Source: Chitinolyticbacter meiyuanensis | Lineage (GTDB): Bacteria; Pseudomonadota; Gammaproteobacteria; Burkholderiales; Chitinibacteraceae | Reading direction: 5' to 3' | Assembly (NCBI RefSeq): GCF_008033135.1 | Contig: NZ_CP041335.1 | Location: 903,513 to 967,512 of the forward strand | DNA: 64,000 nucleotides | Shown: positions 45,654 to 57,372 of the stretch, piece by piece | How positions within the stretch are numbered: the stretch's first letter is position 1 | How the letters are laid out: each line of letters opens with the position of its first letter | Program-made: the position numbers and the translations under genes | The notes under the pieces: generated by a model | Database searches by the model: none | The model's input: the letters and a program-made list of their open reading frames with translations, nothing else | Told to the model about the DNA's origin: nothing

Positions 45654-47633
45654 TCAGTCTCCCAGCAGTTGCGGGGCGGCAACCGCCGATGCGGCCGAAG
45701 CGGCCTGCGGCGCAGGCTGGTCGGGCTTCTTGCCGGTCAGGTAGTAGTCGAGCACCTTGCGCGCGATCGGCGCAGCGGCCTGGGCGCCGAAGCCGCCATT
45801 CTCGACGATGACAGCGAGTGCGATCTTCGGGTGCTCGGCCGGAGCGAAGGCGATGAACCAGGAGTGGTCGCGCAGGCGTTCGTTGATCGCCCGCGCGTTG
45901 TACTTGGCGCCCTTCAGCGAGAACACCTGCGCCGTGCCGGTCTTGCCGCCGGAGGTGTACTGCGCGCCGCGGAACACGGTGGCACCGGTGCCGTTGGTCA
46001 TCACGCTGACCATGCCATGCAGTACGCGATCGATGTTCTCGCGCTGCCACGGCAGTGTACGCACCGGTTTCGGTTCCACCGGCACCCGGATGTTGCTCAC
46101 CGGGTCGACGATGGAGGCCACGATGTGCGGCTTGTAGACCACGCCGTAGTTGGCGAGCGTGGCGGTGGCGTGGGCCATCTGCAATGGGGTATAGCTGTTG
46201 TAACCTTGGCCGATGCCGATGGACACGGTCTCGCCGGCATACCATTTCTGTTGCGCCGGCGTGCGAAAGCGCTGCTTCTTCCATTCCGGGCTCGGCAACA
46301 CCCCAGGGCGCTCGCCGGGCAGGTCGATGCCGGTGCGGCGACCGAAATCGAGGCCGCTCATGAAGTCTGCGATGTAGTCGATGCCCATTTGCACCGCGAG
46401 CTGGTAGTAGTAGGTATCGCTCGACACCGTCAGCGAGCGATCGAAGTTCATGCTGCCGTAGCCACCCACCTTGGAATCGCGGAAGCGGTTGCCGCCGAAG
46501 ATGTAGTAGCCCGGATCGGGGATGGTCTGGTGCACCAGCGGGAAATTGCCTTCCAGTGCGGCCATCGCCATGAAGGGTTTGAAGGTGGAGCCCGGCGGGT
46601 ATTCGCCGCGCAACGCGCGGTTGAGCAGCGGGTGGTCCGGTGATTCGTTCAGCTCCTTCCAGGTCTGCGGATCGATGCCGTCGACGAACAGGTTGGGGTC
46701 GAACGTGGGCTTGGACACCAGCGCCAGCACGCCACCGGTGGCCGGTTCGATCGCGACCAGCGAGCCGCGACGGCCATCGAACAGTTGCTCGACCACCTGC
46801 TGCAGGCCGATGTCGACCGACAGCTGTAGATCCTGGCCGGACTTCGGTGGCATGCGTTTCAAGGTGCGCACGGCACGGCCGCCCGAATCGATCTCCACCT
46901 GCTCGAAGCCGGTCACGCCGTGCAGGTAGTTCTCGTAGCTGGCCTCGATGCCGACCTTGCCGATGTGCTCGGTGCCGCGGTAGTTGGCGCGCACGCCGGC
47001 CTCGTCGAGCTCGACCAGATCCTTGTCGTTGATGCGGCCGATGTAGCCGATCAGGTGCGAGGCGATTTCGCCGAGCGGATAGTGGCGGAACAATCGCGCC
47101 TTGATCTCGATGCCGGGAAACCGGTAGCTCTGCGCGGCAAAGCGTGCTACTTCCTCGTCGCTGAGCCGGGTCTTGATCGGCAGCGACTCGAAATCCTTGC
47201 TCTCTTCCTGCAGCTTCTTGAAGCGGCGCCGATCCTTGGGCGTGATCTCTACCACGCCCTTCAGCGCAGCGATGGTGGCATCGAGATCACCAATGCGCGA
47301 CGGCGTGATTTCCAGCGTGTACGCCGAATAATTGTGCGCCAGGATCACGCCGTTGCGATCGCGGATCACCCCGCGCGACGGTGCCACCGGCACCAGCGCC
47401 ACGCGATTGGCTTCGGCCAGCGTCATGTAGCGATCATGCTGCAGCACCTGCAACCAGAAGAAGCGCGCCAGCAGCACGCTGAACAGCGCCAGCACGAACA
47501 GGATCGCTGCAGCGAAGCGCAGCTCGTAGGCGGTACGCTCGATCCGGTCGTTCTTCAGCTGGTTGCCGCCGCCTCGGCGGGTCCTGCCACGGGCAGGGAC
47601 GCCGAACAGCGGGCGCCGGTTGGTCGGCCTCAT
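45654..47633 (-). CDS. mrdA: Penicillin-binding protein 2
   Basis: Transpeptidase of the rod complex, 659 residues. ATG 47633 overlaps the mreD stop (ATGA). One N-terminal membrane helix (about 39-61), a dimerisation/pedestal domain, then the penicillin-binding domain: active Ser349 in GSTFKPF, SSD motif at 404-406 (SSDTYYY), and KTG in SGGKTGTAQVF. The basic N-terminal extension (RPTNRRPLFGVPARGRTRRG) is longer than in E. coli. Confidence 0.96.
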   Translation of the reverse strand: MRPTNRRPLFGVPARGRTRRGGGNQLKNDRIERTAYELRFAAAILFVLALFSVLLARFFWLQVLQHDRYMTLAEANRVALVPVAPSRGVIRDRNGVILAHNYSAYTLEITPSRIGDLDATIAALKGVVEITPKDRRRFKKLQEESKDFESLPIKTRLSDEEVARFAAQSYRFPGIEIKARLFRHYPLGEIASHLIGYIGRINDKDLVELDEAGVRANYRGTEHIGKVGIEASYENYLHGVTGFEQVEIDSGGRAVRTLKRMPPKSGQDLQLSVDIGLQQVVEQLFDGRRGSLVAIEPATGGVLALVSKPTFDPNLFVDGIDPQTWKELNESPDHPLLNRALRGEYPPGSTFKPFMAMAALEGNFPLVHQTIPDPGYYIFGGNRFRDSKVGGYGSMNFDRSLTVSSDTYYYQLAVQMGIDYIADFMSGLDFGRRTGIDLPGERPGVLPSPEWKKQRFRTPAQQKWYAGETVSIGIGQGYNSYTPLQMAHATATLANYGVVYKPHIVASIVDPVSNIRVPVEPKPVRTLPWQRENIDRVLHGMVSVMTNGTGATVFRGAQYTSGGKTGTAQVFSLKGAKYNARAINERLRDHSWFIAFAPAEHPKIALAVIVENGGFGAQAAAPIARKVLDYYLTGKKPDQPAPQAASAASAVAAPQLLGD

Positions 47634-48136
47634 AGCGATTCGGGGATGGGCTTGCGCTGGTAGGCCAGCAACAGGTTGGAGACCGGCACCCACAGGAAGG
47701 CGGTGAGCAGCGGGCCGAGGAAATAGCTGAAGCCGGGCAGCTCGGCACCAGCGACGAGGCGCACTGTGGTCATCAGCACCTGGGCCAGCAGCATCAGGCC
47801 CAGTACGGCCAGCGCCTGCTGCCAGAACGGGAAGATGTTGAGCTGGCGCTGCCGCGACAGCACAAGGTAGGTGATCACCGAGTAGGCCAGCGCGTGCTGG
47901 CCCAGCATGTTGCCGTCGGCCACGTCCATGCAGATGCCCAGCACGAAGGCCCAGCCGACGCCGACCCGGCGTGGCTGATTCAGCGTCCAGTAGAGCAGCA
48001 TCAGCGCGACGAAGTCAGGGGCGAAATGGTTGCCGATCAGCTGCCAGGGCAACAGGTTGAGCAGCAGCGCGATGATCAGCGTCAGGATGATCTGGCCGGG
48101 GCGCACCGGGCGCAGCAGATGACTGGTGACCGGCAT
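47630..48136 (-). CDS. mreD: Rod-shape-determining protein MreD
   Basis: Membrane protein of the elongasome, 168 residues with five to six helices. Family pattern: LNLLPWQLIGNHFAPDFVAL, RRVGVGWAFVLGICMDVADG, and LGQHALAYSVITYLVL. Overlaps mreC by 1 bp and mrdA by 4 bp. Confidence 0.93.
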   Translation of the reverse strand: MPVTSHLLRPVRPGQIILTLIIALLLNLLPWQLIGNHFAPDFVALMLLYWTLNQPRRVGVGWAFVLGICMDVADGNMLGQHALAYSVITYLVLSRQRQLNIFPFWQQALAVLGLMLLAQVLMTTVRLVAGAELPGFSYFLGPLLTAFLWVPVSNLLLAYQRKPIPESL

Positions 48137-49011
48137 CAGGAGGCACTCGCGGCAGCGGTCTCGGGCGCCGGATAGGCCGGGCGCGCGGGCGGGGGGTCGA
48201 GGATCAGCAGGAAGCGGTGGTCGTCGATGCCGGCTGCCGGGCGACAGAGGATGCGCGGGAACGGCGAGCCGGATGGGCGCTCGACGCTGACCACCGTGGC
48301 CACCGGCAGGCCGGCAGGGTAGGTGCCGTCAAGGCCGGAGGTGACCAGCAAATCGCCGGGCTTGATGTCGGCATTGGGCGCGAGGAAGCGCACTTCCAGC
48401 TGCTGGCCTGCACCGCGGCCGTACACCACAGTGCGCAGCTGGCTGCGCTGGTTCATCACCGGCACCGTGTGATTGCGGTCGGTGATCAGGCGGATTTCCG
48501 AGGTCATGGCCTGGGTACGCACCACCTGGCCGACCACACCCTGGGTATCGATGGCGATCTGCCCGGCCTTCACCGCCTGGTTCTCGCCGCGGTCGACGAT
48601 CAGCCGTGCGGAGAATGGGTCACGGCCGCTGTAGAGGATTTCGGCGAGCTGCGACGGCGCTTGGCTGCGGCGGAAGTCGAGCGCACGCAGCTGGGCGTTC
48701 TCGGCGGCGAGCCCGTCCAGCCGCAGCGCCTTGGCTTGCGCCACCAGCAACTGGTCGTTGAGCTTGCGGTTCTCCGCGATCAGCTCGGTCTGGCGGGTGA
48801 GGAAGTCGCGTGCCGAGTGCAACGCCGCAAACGGCGCCGTGGCGAGCCACTGCAGCGGGTAGAGCACGATGGCGACCTGTTCGCGCACGCGGCCCAGCAT
48901 CTGCAACTGGGCGTCGCCGATCATCAGCGCGATCGACAGCGTGGAAAAGATCAAAAGCCGCGTCAGCGGCTTAGGGCCTTGCTTGAAAAAGGCAGGTTGG
49001 GTCGCTTGCAT
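48136..49011 (-). CDS. mreC: Rod-shape-determining protein MreC
   Basis: Bitopic periplasmic scaffold of the elongasome, 291 residues: short cytoplasmic N-terminus, one membrane helix, a coiled-coil (RQTELIAENRKLNDQLLVAQ) and beta-domains with SARLIVDRGENQAVKAGQIA and GDLLVTSGLDGTYPAGLPV. The C-terminal tail is Pro/Ala-rich. 65 bp downstream of mreB, overlapping mreD. Confidence 0.95.
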   Translation of the reverse strand: MQATQPAFFKQGPKPLTRLLIFSTLSIALMIGDAQLQMLGRVREQVAIVLYPLQWLATAPFAALHSARDFLTRQTELIAENRKLNDQLLVAQAKALRLDGLAAENAQLRALDFRRSQAPSQLAEILYSGRDPFSARLIVDRGENQAVKAGQIAIDTQGVVGQVVRTQAMTSEIRLITDRNHTVPVMNQRSQLRTVVYGRGAGQQLEVRFLAPNADIKPGDLLVTSGLDGTYPAGLPVATVVSVERPSGSPFPRILCRPAAGIDDHRFLLILDPPPARPAYPAPETAAASAS

Positions 49012-49076
49012 GGGGTACGGTGCTGGCGAATCAAACAGGCGGGGCCGGGCCCCACCTCACGGTACAAGCGAATCGA

Positions 49077-50657
<1,581 letters not shown>

Positions 50658-50661
<4 letters not shown>

Positions 50662-51248
50662 GTCTTGCCGACGTCCGTGCCCATTTCGACGAGGCCGCCG
50701 CGCTGCTGGAGCGTGTGCGTGCCGACGATGGTTTCTTCGCCGCCATTGATGCCGCCGCCAAGGTGCTGGTCCATGCCTTCCAGCACGATGGCAAGGCGAT
50801 TTCCTGCGGCAATGGGGGCTCGCACTGCGATGCCATGCATTTCGCCGAGGAGCTGTCCGGTCGCTACCGGGGCGATCGCCCGGCGCTTGCCGCGATGGCG
50901 GTGTCCGATCCCAGCCATATCACCTGCGTCGGCAACGACTACGGCTTCAACGAGATCTTCTCGCGCCAGGTGGCGGCGTTCGGCCGGCCGGGCGACGTGC
51001 TGCTCGGCATCACCACCAGTGGCAATTCGGCCAATGTGATCCGCGCGGTTGAAGAGGCGCGGGCCCGTGGCATGCAGGTCATCCTGCTGATGGGCAAGGA
51101 TGGCGGCAAGCTCAAGGGCGCGGCCGATGTCGAGATCATCGTGCCGCACTTCGGCTACGCCGATCGCATCCAGGAAATCCACATCAAGGTCATCCACACG
51201 CTGATCGATCTGGTCGAGCGTGGCATGGGCTACGTGCCCACCAACTGA
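50658..51248 (+). CDS. gmhA: Sedoheptulose 7-phosphate isomerase GmhA
   Basis: First enzyme of ADP-heptose synthesis for lipopolysaccharide core, 196 residues. Very close to E. coli GmhA motifs: [20 protein letters not shown] with metal-site His residues, THITC-like [37 protein letters not shown], and [22 protein letters not shown] fold. It sits inside the gatCAB operon, overlapping gatC by 4 bp and 8 bp before gatA. Confidence 0.95.
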
Positions 51249-51256
51249 TATCCCAC

Positions 51257-52708
51257 ATGATCGAATCCTCGCTCAAGCAACTGGCCGCCGCACTGGCGGC
51301 CAAACAGGTTTCCGCCGTCGAACTCGCCACCGAGTTCCTCCGCCGCGCCGAGCAGTACAACGGCACGCTCAATGCCTACATCACGCTCGATCAGCAAAAG
51401 ACGCTGGCCGAAGCCCTGGCAGTGGACCAGGCGCGTGCCAATGGCCCGGTCGGGCCGCTCGCCGGTATCCCGGTGGCGCACAAGGACATCTTCTGCCAGG
51501 AAGGCTGGCGTACCACCTGCGGCTCGAAGATGCTCGGCAACTTCGTCTCGCCGTACTCGGCGCACGTGGTCGAGCAATGCCAGGCAGCCGGCCTTGTCAC
51601 GCTGGGCCGCACCAATATGGACGAGTTCGCCATGGGCTCGTCCAACGAGAACAGCTACTTTGGCGCGGTGCAGAATCCGTGGGATGGCGCTGCCGTGCCC
51701 GGTGGCAGCTCGGGCGGCTCGGCTGCTGCGGTTGCGGCGCGACTGGCGCCGATCGCCACCGGCACCGACACCGGAGGCTCGATCCGTCAGCCAGCGAGCT
51801 TCTGCGGCATCACTGGCATCAAGCCGACCTATGGCGTGGTGTCGCGCTTCGGCATGATCGCCTATGCCAGCTCGCTCGATCAGGGCGGCCCGATGGCCAA
51901 GAGCGCCGAGGATTGCGCGCTGCTCTTGAACGTGATGGCGGGCTTTGATGAGCGTGATGCGACGAGCCTCGAGCGCGAACGCGAGGACTACGCCCGCGAT
52001 CTGGATCGACCGCTGGCCGGCCTGCGCATTGGCCTGCCCAAGGAATACTTTGCCGAAGGCCTGGCGCAGGATGTGGCCGGTGTCATCGATGCGGCGATTG
52101 CCGAGTATAAAAAACTCGGCGCCGAGGTGGTCGAGATCAGCCTGCCCAATACCAAGCTGGCGATCCCGTCCTACTACGTGATCGCGCCGGCCGAGGCGTC
52201 CTCCAACCTCAGCCGTTTCGACGGCGTGCGCTACGGCCATCGCGCTGCTGCTTTCGACGGCCTCAATGGCATGTACGAACAGAGCCGCGCCGAGGGCTTT
52301 GGCTGGGAAGTGAAGCGCCGCATCCTTACCGGTGCGTATGTGCTGAGTCACGGCTACTACGACGCCTACTACCTGCAGGCGCAGAAGATCCGCCGCCTGA
52401 TCGCCAACGATTTCCAGGCCGCATTCACGCATTGCGACGTGATCGCCGGTCCGGTGGCGCCGACCACGGCGTGGAATCTGGGCGAGAAGAGCAACGACCC
52501 GGTGGCGATGTACCTCGCCGACATCTACACGCTGGGCGTGAACCTCGCCGGCTTGCCGGCGATGAGCGTGCCGGCCGGCTTTGGCAGCAACGGCCGTCCG
52601 GTGGGTTTGCAGCTGATCGGCAACTATTTCAGCGAAGCGCGGCTGTTGAACACGGCGCATCAGTTCCAGCTGGCGACGGACTGGCACACCAAGGCGCCGG
52701 CGCTGTAA
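51257..52708 (+). CDS. gatA: Asp-tRNA(Asn)/Glu-tRNA(Gln) amidotransferase subunit A
   Basis: Amidase subunit that makes ammonia from glutamine, 483 residues. Amidase signature with Ser-cisSer-Lys triad: Lys in [13 protein letters not shown], and Ser residues in [19 protein letters not shown] and [18 protein letters not shown]. Length and C-terminus ([20 protein letters not shown]) are as expected. Used to form Gln-tRNA and/or Asn-tRNA. Confidence 0.97.
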   Translation: MIESSLKQLAAALAAKQVSAVELATEFLRRAEQYNGTLNAYITLDQQKTLAEALAVDQARANGPVGPLAGIPVAHKDIFCQEGWRTTCGSKMLGNFVSPYSAHVVEQCQAAGLVTLGRTNMDEFAMGSSNENSYFGAVQNPWDGAAVPGGSSGGSAAAVAARLAPIATGTDTGGSIRQPASFCGITGIKPTYGVVSRFGMIAYASSLDQGGPMAKSAEDCALLLNVMAGFDERDATSLEREREDYARDLDRPLAGLRIGLPKEYFAEGLAQDVAGVIDAAIAEYKKLGAEVVEISLPNTKLAIPSYYVIAPAEASSNLSRFDGVRYGHRAAAFDGLNGMYEQSRAEGFGWEVKRRILTGAYVLSHGYYDAYYLQAQKIRRLIANDFQAAFTHCDVIAGPVAPTTAWNLGEKSNDPVAMYLADIYTLGVNLAGLPAMSVPAGFGSNGRPVGLQLIGNYFSEARLLNTAHQFQLATDWHTKAPAL

Positions 52709-52718
52709 GGGGCTGCTG

Positions 52719-53459
52719 GTGGCTGAAACGCGGATCGCCCTGCTGGAAGCGCTGACGATGTCGGCGTGGCCGGCGCTTAGCACCGAGGTTTTCGATGGCT
52801 GGGCGCTGCGCTTCGCCGATGGCTACACCAAGCGCGCCAATTCGGTGGTGCCGCTGTATGACGGCGCGCTGCCGGACGATGCCAAGCGGGCTTATGTCGA
52901 GCGCCGTTATCGCGCCGCCGGGTTACCTGCCGTCTTCAAGCTGACGGTGGAGAATGCTGCGCTGGACGAGCAACTGGCGGCACTTGGCTACCAGCAGGTC
53001 GATGTGTCCAGCGTTCAGACCCTGGCGTTGGAACAGCGCTACGAGCAGGACCCGGAGGTGACCCTCTGGCGTAAGCCAGACCCGGCTTGGTTTGACGCAT
53101 TTGCTGCAATGGGCGTGTTGACACCGGGCCAGCGGATAACGGCCCAGCGCATGTTGGCGGGCTATGCCTGCGAAACCGCATTCGCCGCGTTGCATCATGA
53201 AGGACGAGCGGTGGCTTGCGGTTTTGCGGTACGGCAGTGGGATAGCGTGGTGCTGTTCGACATTGTCACCGAGCCCGCCTCGCGTCGCAGCGGTTATGGC
53301 CGCCGTTTGGTGCACAGCTTGCTGGCCTGGGGCCAGGAGACGGGCGCCACACAGGGATTGCTGCAAGTGGTGGCGGACAACGCCCCCGCTGTGGCGCTAT
53401 ATGCCAGCCTCGGCTTTGCCGAGCAGTATCGATATTGGTATCGCCGTCAGCCCGCCTGA
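52719..53459 (+). CDS. GNAT-family N-acetyltransferase
   Basis: 246 residues, GTG start 10 bp after gatA. C-terminal GNAT fold with acetyl-CoA loop VTEPASRRSGYGRRLVHSLL and final GLLQVVADNAPAVALYASLG, FAEQYRYWYR. The N-terminal half is a second, degenerate GNAT-like region (FDGWALRFADGYTKRANSV). The acceptor is unknown (small molecule or protein). It lies between gatA and gatB, so it travels with the amidotransferase operon. Confidence 0.88.
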   Translation: MAETRIALLEALTMSAWPALSTEVFDGWALRFADGYTKRANSVVPLYDGALPDDAKRAYVERRYRAAGLPAVFKLTVENAALDEQLAALGYQQVDVSSVQTLALEQRYEQDPEVTLWRKPDPAWFDAFAAMGVLTPGQRITAQRMLAGYACETAFAALHHEGRAVACGFAVRQWDSVVLFDIVTEPASRRSGYGRRLVHSLLAWGQETGATQGLLQVVADNAPAVALYASLGFAEQYRYWYRRQPA

Positions 53460-53492
53460 CGACGACAGAACGAATCAAAGAGAGCAGACACC

Positions 53493-54920
53493 ATGAAATG
53501 GGAAGTCGTCATCGGGCTGGAAGTGCATACCCAGCTCACCACCCAGTCCAAGATCTTCTCGGGCGCCAGCACCGCCTTCGGCGCCGAGTCGAACACGCAG
53601 ACCGCCGTGGTTGATATTGCCTTGCCCGGCGCGCTGCCGGTGATGAACAAGATGGCTGTCGAGAAGGCCATCCAGTTTGGCCTCGCCATCGGCGCCAAGG
53701 TGAACCGCCGCTCGGTGTTCGCCCGCAAGAATTACTTCTACCCCGATCTGCCCAAGGGCTACCAGATCAGCCAGTTCGAGCTGCCGGTGGTCGAGGGCGG
53801 CAGCATCACCATCAATGTCGACGGCGTCGACAAGGTGATCAACCTGACCCGCGCCCACCTGGAAGAGGACGCAGGCAAATCGGTGCATGAGGATTTCCAC
53901 GGCGCATCGGGCATCGATCTGAACCGTGCGGGCACGCCGCTGTTGGAAATCGTGTCCGAGCCGGAAATGCGCTCGGCCGCCGAGGCGGTGGCGTATGCCA
54001 AGGCGCTGTACTCCTTGGTGACCTGGATCGGCATCTGCGACGGCAATATGCAGGAAGGCTCGTTCCGCTGCGATGTGAACGTCTCGGTGCGCCCTGAAGG
54101 CCAGGCCGAGTTCGGCACCCGCCGCGAGATCAAGAACCTCAACAGCTTCAAGTTCATCGAGCAGGCCATCGCCGCCGAGGTGCGCTATCAGATCGAGCTG
54201 ATCGAGGACGGCGGCAAGGTGCAGCAGGCCACCGTGCTGTTCAACCCGGATACCGGCGAAACGCGCGCCATGCGCAGCAAGGAAGACGCGCACGACTACC
54301 GCTATTTCCCCGACCCGGACCTGCCGCCGCTGGTGATAGCCGAGGAGTGGATAGCGCGCGTACAAAGCGAACTGCCCGAGCTGCCGGCCACGATGCAGGC
54401 GCGTTTCACGCAGCAATACGGCATTCCGGCCTACGATGCGGTGACCCTGACGGCATCCAAGGCGCTGGCCGCCTATTACGAAGCCACGGTGGCTGCCGGC
54501 GCCGATGCCAAGCTCGCCAGCAACTGGATCATGGGCGACATCAGCGCCACGCTGAACCGCGAGGAAAAGGAGATCACGCAAAGCCCGGTCTCGGCGCAAG
54601 CACTGGCCGCGCTGATCCGTCGCGTGATGGACAACACCATCAACAACAAGACCGCCAAGGATGTGCTCAAAAAGATGTGGGAAAGCGGTGATTCCGCCGA
54701 CACCATCATCGAGCGTGACGGCCTGAAGCAGGAAACCGATACCGGCGCGATCGAAGCGATTGTCGATGCGGTGCTGGCCGCCAACCCCAAGGCGATCGAG
54801 GAATATCGCAGCGGGAAGGAGAAGGCGCTGAATGCACTGGTGGGGCAGGTGATGAAGGGATCGAGCGGCAAGGCCAACCCGGCGATGGCGCTGGAGTTGT
54901 TGAAGAAGAAGGTGGGGTAA
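53493..54920 (+). CDS. gatB: Asp-tRNA(Asn)/Glu-tRNA(Gln) amidotransferase subunit B
   Basis: tRNA-binding/kinase subunit, 475 residues. Begins [20 protein letters not shown], with the conserved [53 protein letters not shown], and a C-terminal YqeY-like tail ([20 protein letters not shown]). AGAG before the ATG. Last gene of the operon, ending at a terminator. Confidence 0.97.
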   Translation: MKWEVVIGLEVHTQLTTQSKIFSGASTAFGAESNTQTAVVDIALPGALPVMNKMAVEKAIQFGLAIGAKVNRRSVFARKNYFYPDLPKGYQISQFELPVVEGGSITINVDGVDKVINLTRAHLEEDAGKSVHEDFHGASGIDLNRAGTPLLEIVSEPEMRSAAEAVAYAKALYSLVTWIGICDGNMQEGSFRCDVNVSVRPEGQAEFGTRREIKNLNSFKFIEQAIAAEVRYQIELIEDGGKVQQATVLFNPDTGETRAMRSKEDAHDYRYFPDPDLPPLVIAEEWIARVQSELPELPATMQARFTQQYGIPAYDAVTLTASKALAAYYEATVAAGADAKLASNWIMGDISATLNREEKEITQSPVSAQALAALIRRVMDNTINNKTAKDVLKKMWESGDSADTIIERDGLKQETDTGAIEAIVDAVLAANPKAIEEYRSGKEKALNALVGQVMKGSSGKANPAMALELLKKKVG

Positions 54921-54943
54921 AAACAAAGCCGGCTTTGTTTTTT
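54921..54943 (+). terminator. Rho-independent terminator of the gat operon
   Basis: AACAAAGCC directly followed by GGCTTTGTT and a T-run; it starts 2 bp after the gatB stop. Confidence 0.88.
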
Positions 54944-55248
54944 CGGCGCTAAGGGAGGGACGTTGCTTTGATGGGTTCCTTCCACTGAGCATCGTGCCTA
55001 TCTTCCATTTACCTCTCTATTTCCCATACGCAATGATGCTGCTGCGTGGTTGGTTGAAGGACGTTCCATAGCGATCATGGTGTCTGATCACTGCTAAAAC
55101 TCGGAAATAGGTAAGGAAAAGACGCAAAATCAGCCGCTGCCGCACTTGAGCGAGAAATGAAATGCGGGCGTGCAAGGTTTTGGACAGCACCGGCTTCTGC
55201 GAACAGGTTTTTCAGCAGCCTGTTGATGCAGGCAGATAGGAAAAGGCA
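54944..55248. other. Intergenic region before the PNK-Thg1 pair
   Basis: 305 bp without a supportable gene; AT-richer than the surroundings. It must hold the promoter of the kinase/Thg1-like pair, but no clear -35/-10 pair was found. A small dyad GATCA/TGATC occurs around 55073-55089. No direct repeats or attachment-site-like sequence were seen. Confidence 0.4.
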
Positions 55249-55698
55249 GTGGAGCTGATCATTTTTGTCGGCCCGCAGGGTGCGGGCAAAAGTACGTTTT
55301 ATCAAACCACGTTTGCTGATACTCATATCCGTATCAATCGCGACATGCTTAAGACCCGCCACCGCGAGCGGCTGCTGTTTCAGGCTTGCCTGGAGATGAA
55401 ACAGCCTTGTGTGCTCGATCGCACCAATCCGACGCTTGAGGAGCGCGCGCCCTTCATTCAGGCGGCTCGGGCGCAGCATTTTCGGGTGCAGGCCTACCAT
55501 TTCGTCACCAGTTATGAGGATGCCTTACAGCGCAACAACCAGCGCGAAGGCAAGGCGCGGATTCCCGAGGTAGGACTGAAAGCCGTATTCAAGCAATTGT
55601 GCCCGCCGACGCGCGGGGAAGGCTTTGATGCCGTGTTTGAGGTGCGTTGCTTGCCTGCAGGGCAATTTGATGTGAAGGAAGTCGACAATGCGATTTGA
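55249..55698 (+). CDS. Polynucleotide-kinase-like P-loop ATP-binding protein
   Basis: 149 residues, GTG start with AGGAAAAGG upstream. P-loop FVGPQGAGKSTFY (residues 6-18), INRDMLK where T4 Pnk-type kinases have the acceptor-site motif, and LDRTNPTLEERAPFI, matching the lid segment of the Pnk kinase domain. Only the kinase domain is present (no phosphatase, no ligase). It should phosphorylate 5'-OH ends of RNA or DNA. It overlaps the Thg1-like gene by 11 bp, which points to RNA 5'-end repair. Low GC, so probably acquired. Confidence 0.82.
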   Translation: MELIIFVGPQGAGKSTFYQTTFADTHIRINRDMLKTRHRERLLFQACLEMKQPCVLDRTNPTLEERAPFIQAARAQHFRVQAYHFVTSYEDALQRNNQREGKARIPEVGLKAVFKQLCPPTRGEGFDAVFEVRCLPAGQFDVKEVDNAI

Positions 55699-56461
55699 CG
55701 AACTCGATAGCCGGATGCGGGTATATGAAACAACCCACGATCACTATGTGATGCCTGGCATCTATATGGTGGTGCGCCTTGATGGTAGAGGTTTTACTCG
55801 TAATACCAAGGATGTCTGGCAGTTTGAGGCACCGTTCGATGAGCGATTTCGCGATCTCATGCTGGAGACGACCAGCCATTTGATGAATTGTGGCTTCAAC
55901 GTCGTCTACGGCTATACCGAAAGCGACGAAATTTCATTGTTGCTGCGCCAGGATGAGGACACTTTCAATCGCAAGACCCGTAAGCTCATCTCGATTCTGG
56001 CGGGTAAGGCCAGCGCGCGTTTTTCGCTTAGCCTTGGGCAGATGGCCTGCTTCGACGCCCGGATGTGCGAGTTGCCCAACCGCAATCTGGTGCTGGATTA
56101 CTTCCGCTGGCGACATGAGGATGCGCACCGTAATGCGCTCAATGCGCATTGCTATTGGCTTCTGCGCAAGCAGGGCGAGGAGCCGAATGTGGCAAGTGGT
56201 CGGATCTCTGGCATTTCCACCGCGGACAAAAACGAGCTGCTGTTCCAGAACGGCATCAACTTCAATAATCTGCCGGCTTGGCAAAAGCGGGGGATGGGTG
56301 TGTACTGGGAAACCTATCAAAAGCCGGCCGTGAACCCACAGACGGGCGAGGCGACACTCAGCGGGCCGCGCCGACGCTTGACTACTAATCTGACCTTGCC
56401 GCTGGGCGATGCCTATGCCGATTTCGTCAAAGGTATGATCGAGGCGGCAACGGCGGTGTAA
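55688..56461 (+). CDS. Thg1-like 3'-5' nucleotidyltransferase (tRNA 5'-end repair/guanylyltransferase family)
   Basis: 257 residues. Family motifs: MVVRLDGRGFTRNTKD with metal Asp32, GYTESDEISLLL with metal Asp80/Glu81, FNRKTRKLISILAGKASARF, FDARMCELPNRNLVLDYFRW, then RNALNAHCYWLLRKQG. The HINNLYN motif of eukaryotic Thg1, tied to tRNA-His G-1 addition, is not seen, and the region reads NFNNLPAWQKRG as in bacterial Thg1-like proteins. Members extend 5'-truncated RNAs in the 3'-to-5' direction on a template. Coupled to the Pnk-like gene; lower GC than neighbours. Confidence 0.92.
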   Translation: MRFDELDSRMRVYETTHDHYVMPGIYMVVRLDGRGFTRNTKDVWQFEAPFDERFRDLMLETTSHLMNCGFNVVYGYTESDEISLLLRQDEDTFNRKTRKLISILAGKASARFSLSLGQMACFDARMCELPNRNLVLDYFRWRHEDAHRNALNAHCYWLLRKQGEEPNVASGRISGISTADKNELLFQNGINFNNLPAWQKRGMGVYWETYQKPAVNPQTGEATLSGPRRRLTTNLTLPLGDAYADFVKGMIEAATAV

Positions 56462-56510
56462 GCTCGTAAGCAGTGCCGCGTGGTCAAATCTTGGACGGCT
56501 ACAACCTCGC

Positions 56511-57287
56511 TCACCGCTGCGGCAGCAAATGCCGGCGCAGCATCGGCGCCAGTGCGTTGCGGCGTTGCAGCGCGGCGATGCCGGCGTCGAGTTCGGCGAG
56601 CAGTTCGGCGGCTCGCGGGTGCTTGCGGCTGACCATGAAGTGGATGGGCACCGGCGTGGCGCCGGGCAGGGCGATCACGCTGAATTGTCCGCGCGCGAAG
56701 CCGTGCCGCTGCAGGTGAATCAGCGCCTGCCCGACTTCCACCTGGTCGAGCACGGCGTCGCAACGGCCGCGCCGCAGCTTCTGAACCACCGATACATAGT
56801 CGTTCGATAGCGTATCGATGCGTTCGGGGGCAATGCCGGACCAGCTGTAGTTGAAGGCGTTGATACCGCAAACACGCTCGTGTTGCAGCGCGGCAGCGGG
56901 CTTGGGGTCGTCGGCGCGGCGCGGGCCGAAGCGCACATAGCCCGGATGCAGCAGATAGTAGGGGCGGCTGTAGTAAAAGTCGCGCGCGCGTTCCTCGCTG
57001 TAGAAGGCGCTCATCGCAATGTCGATATCGGCCTGGCGTACCGCCTGCAGGCAGCGTGCCCACGGCAGCAGCGTGATTGCCACGCCGTGCTCGCGTGCCA
57101 GCAGCGCGGCGCGCAGCACGTCGATCGAGTAACCGACGGTTTCGGTCTCGCCATTCGCGCCGGTGACAAAGTACGAGGCTGGCGGCCATTCGTTGGCGCC
57201 CCCGCAGGCACGCAGGCCGTCGTGGGCCTGGGCGGCACAGGCCAGCAGCACACTGGCCCAGTACAGTTGGCGCAGGCGGGTCATCAT
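56511..57287 (-). CDS. Periplasmic solute-binding-like protein (family 3 type)
   Basis: 258 residues; start at either of two ATGs (57287/57284). Signal peptide ends at AAQAHD. Features: CGGANEWPPASYFV, VGYSIDVLRAALLAREHGV, LLPWARCLQAVRQADIDIAM, and GRCDAVLDQVEVGQALI, the two-lobe pattern of amino-acid-type binding proteins. Cys pairs may be bridged. No permease genes nearby; related in kind to the orphan at 35366-36106. Role unknown. Confidence 0.78.
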   Translation of the reverse strand: MMTRLRQLYWASVLLACAAQAHDGLRACGGANEWPPASYFVTGANGETETVGYSIDVLRAALLAREHGVAITLLPWARCLQAVRQADIDIAMSAFYSEERARDFYYSRPYYLLHPGYVRFGPRRADDPKPAAALQHERVCGINAFNYSWSGIAPERIDTLSNDYVSVVQKLRRGRCDAVLDQVEVGQALIHLQRHGFARGQFSVIALPGATPVPIHFMVSRKHPRAAELLAELDAGIAALQRRNALAPMLRRHLLPQR

Positions 57288-57372
57288 GCTCGGGAGCGGT
57301 GGAATGGGGCTTGAAAAGGGGCGGAATCAACCCACATAGTGGGCGCCCTCCTTGTTCCGTGCAATTTTTCTC

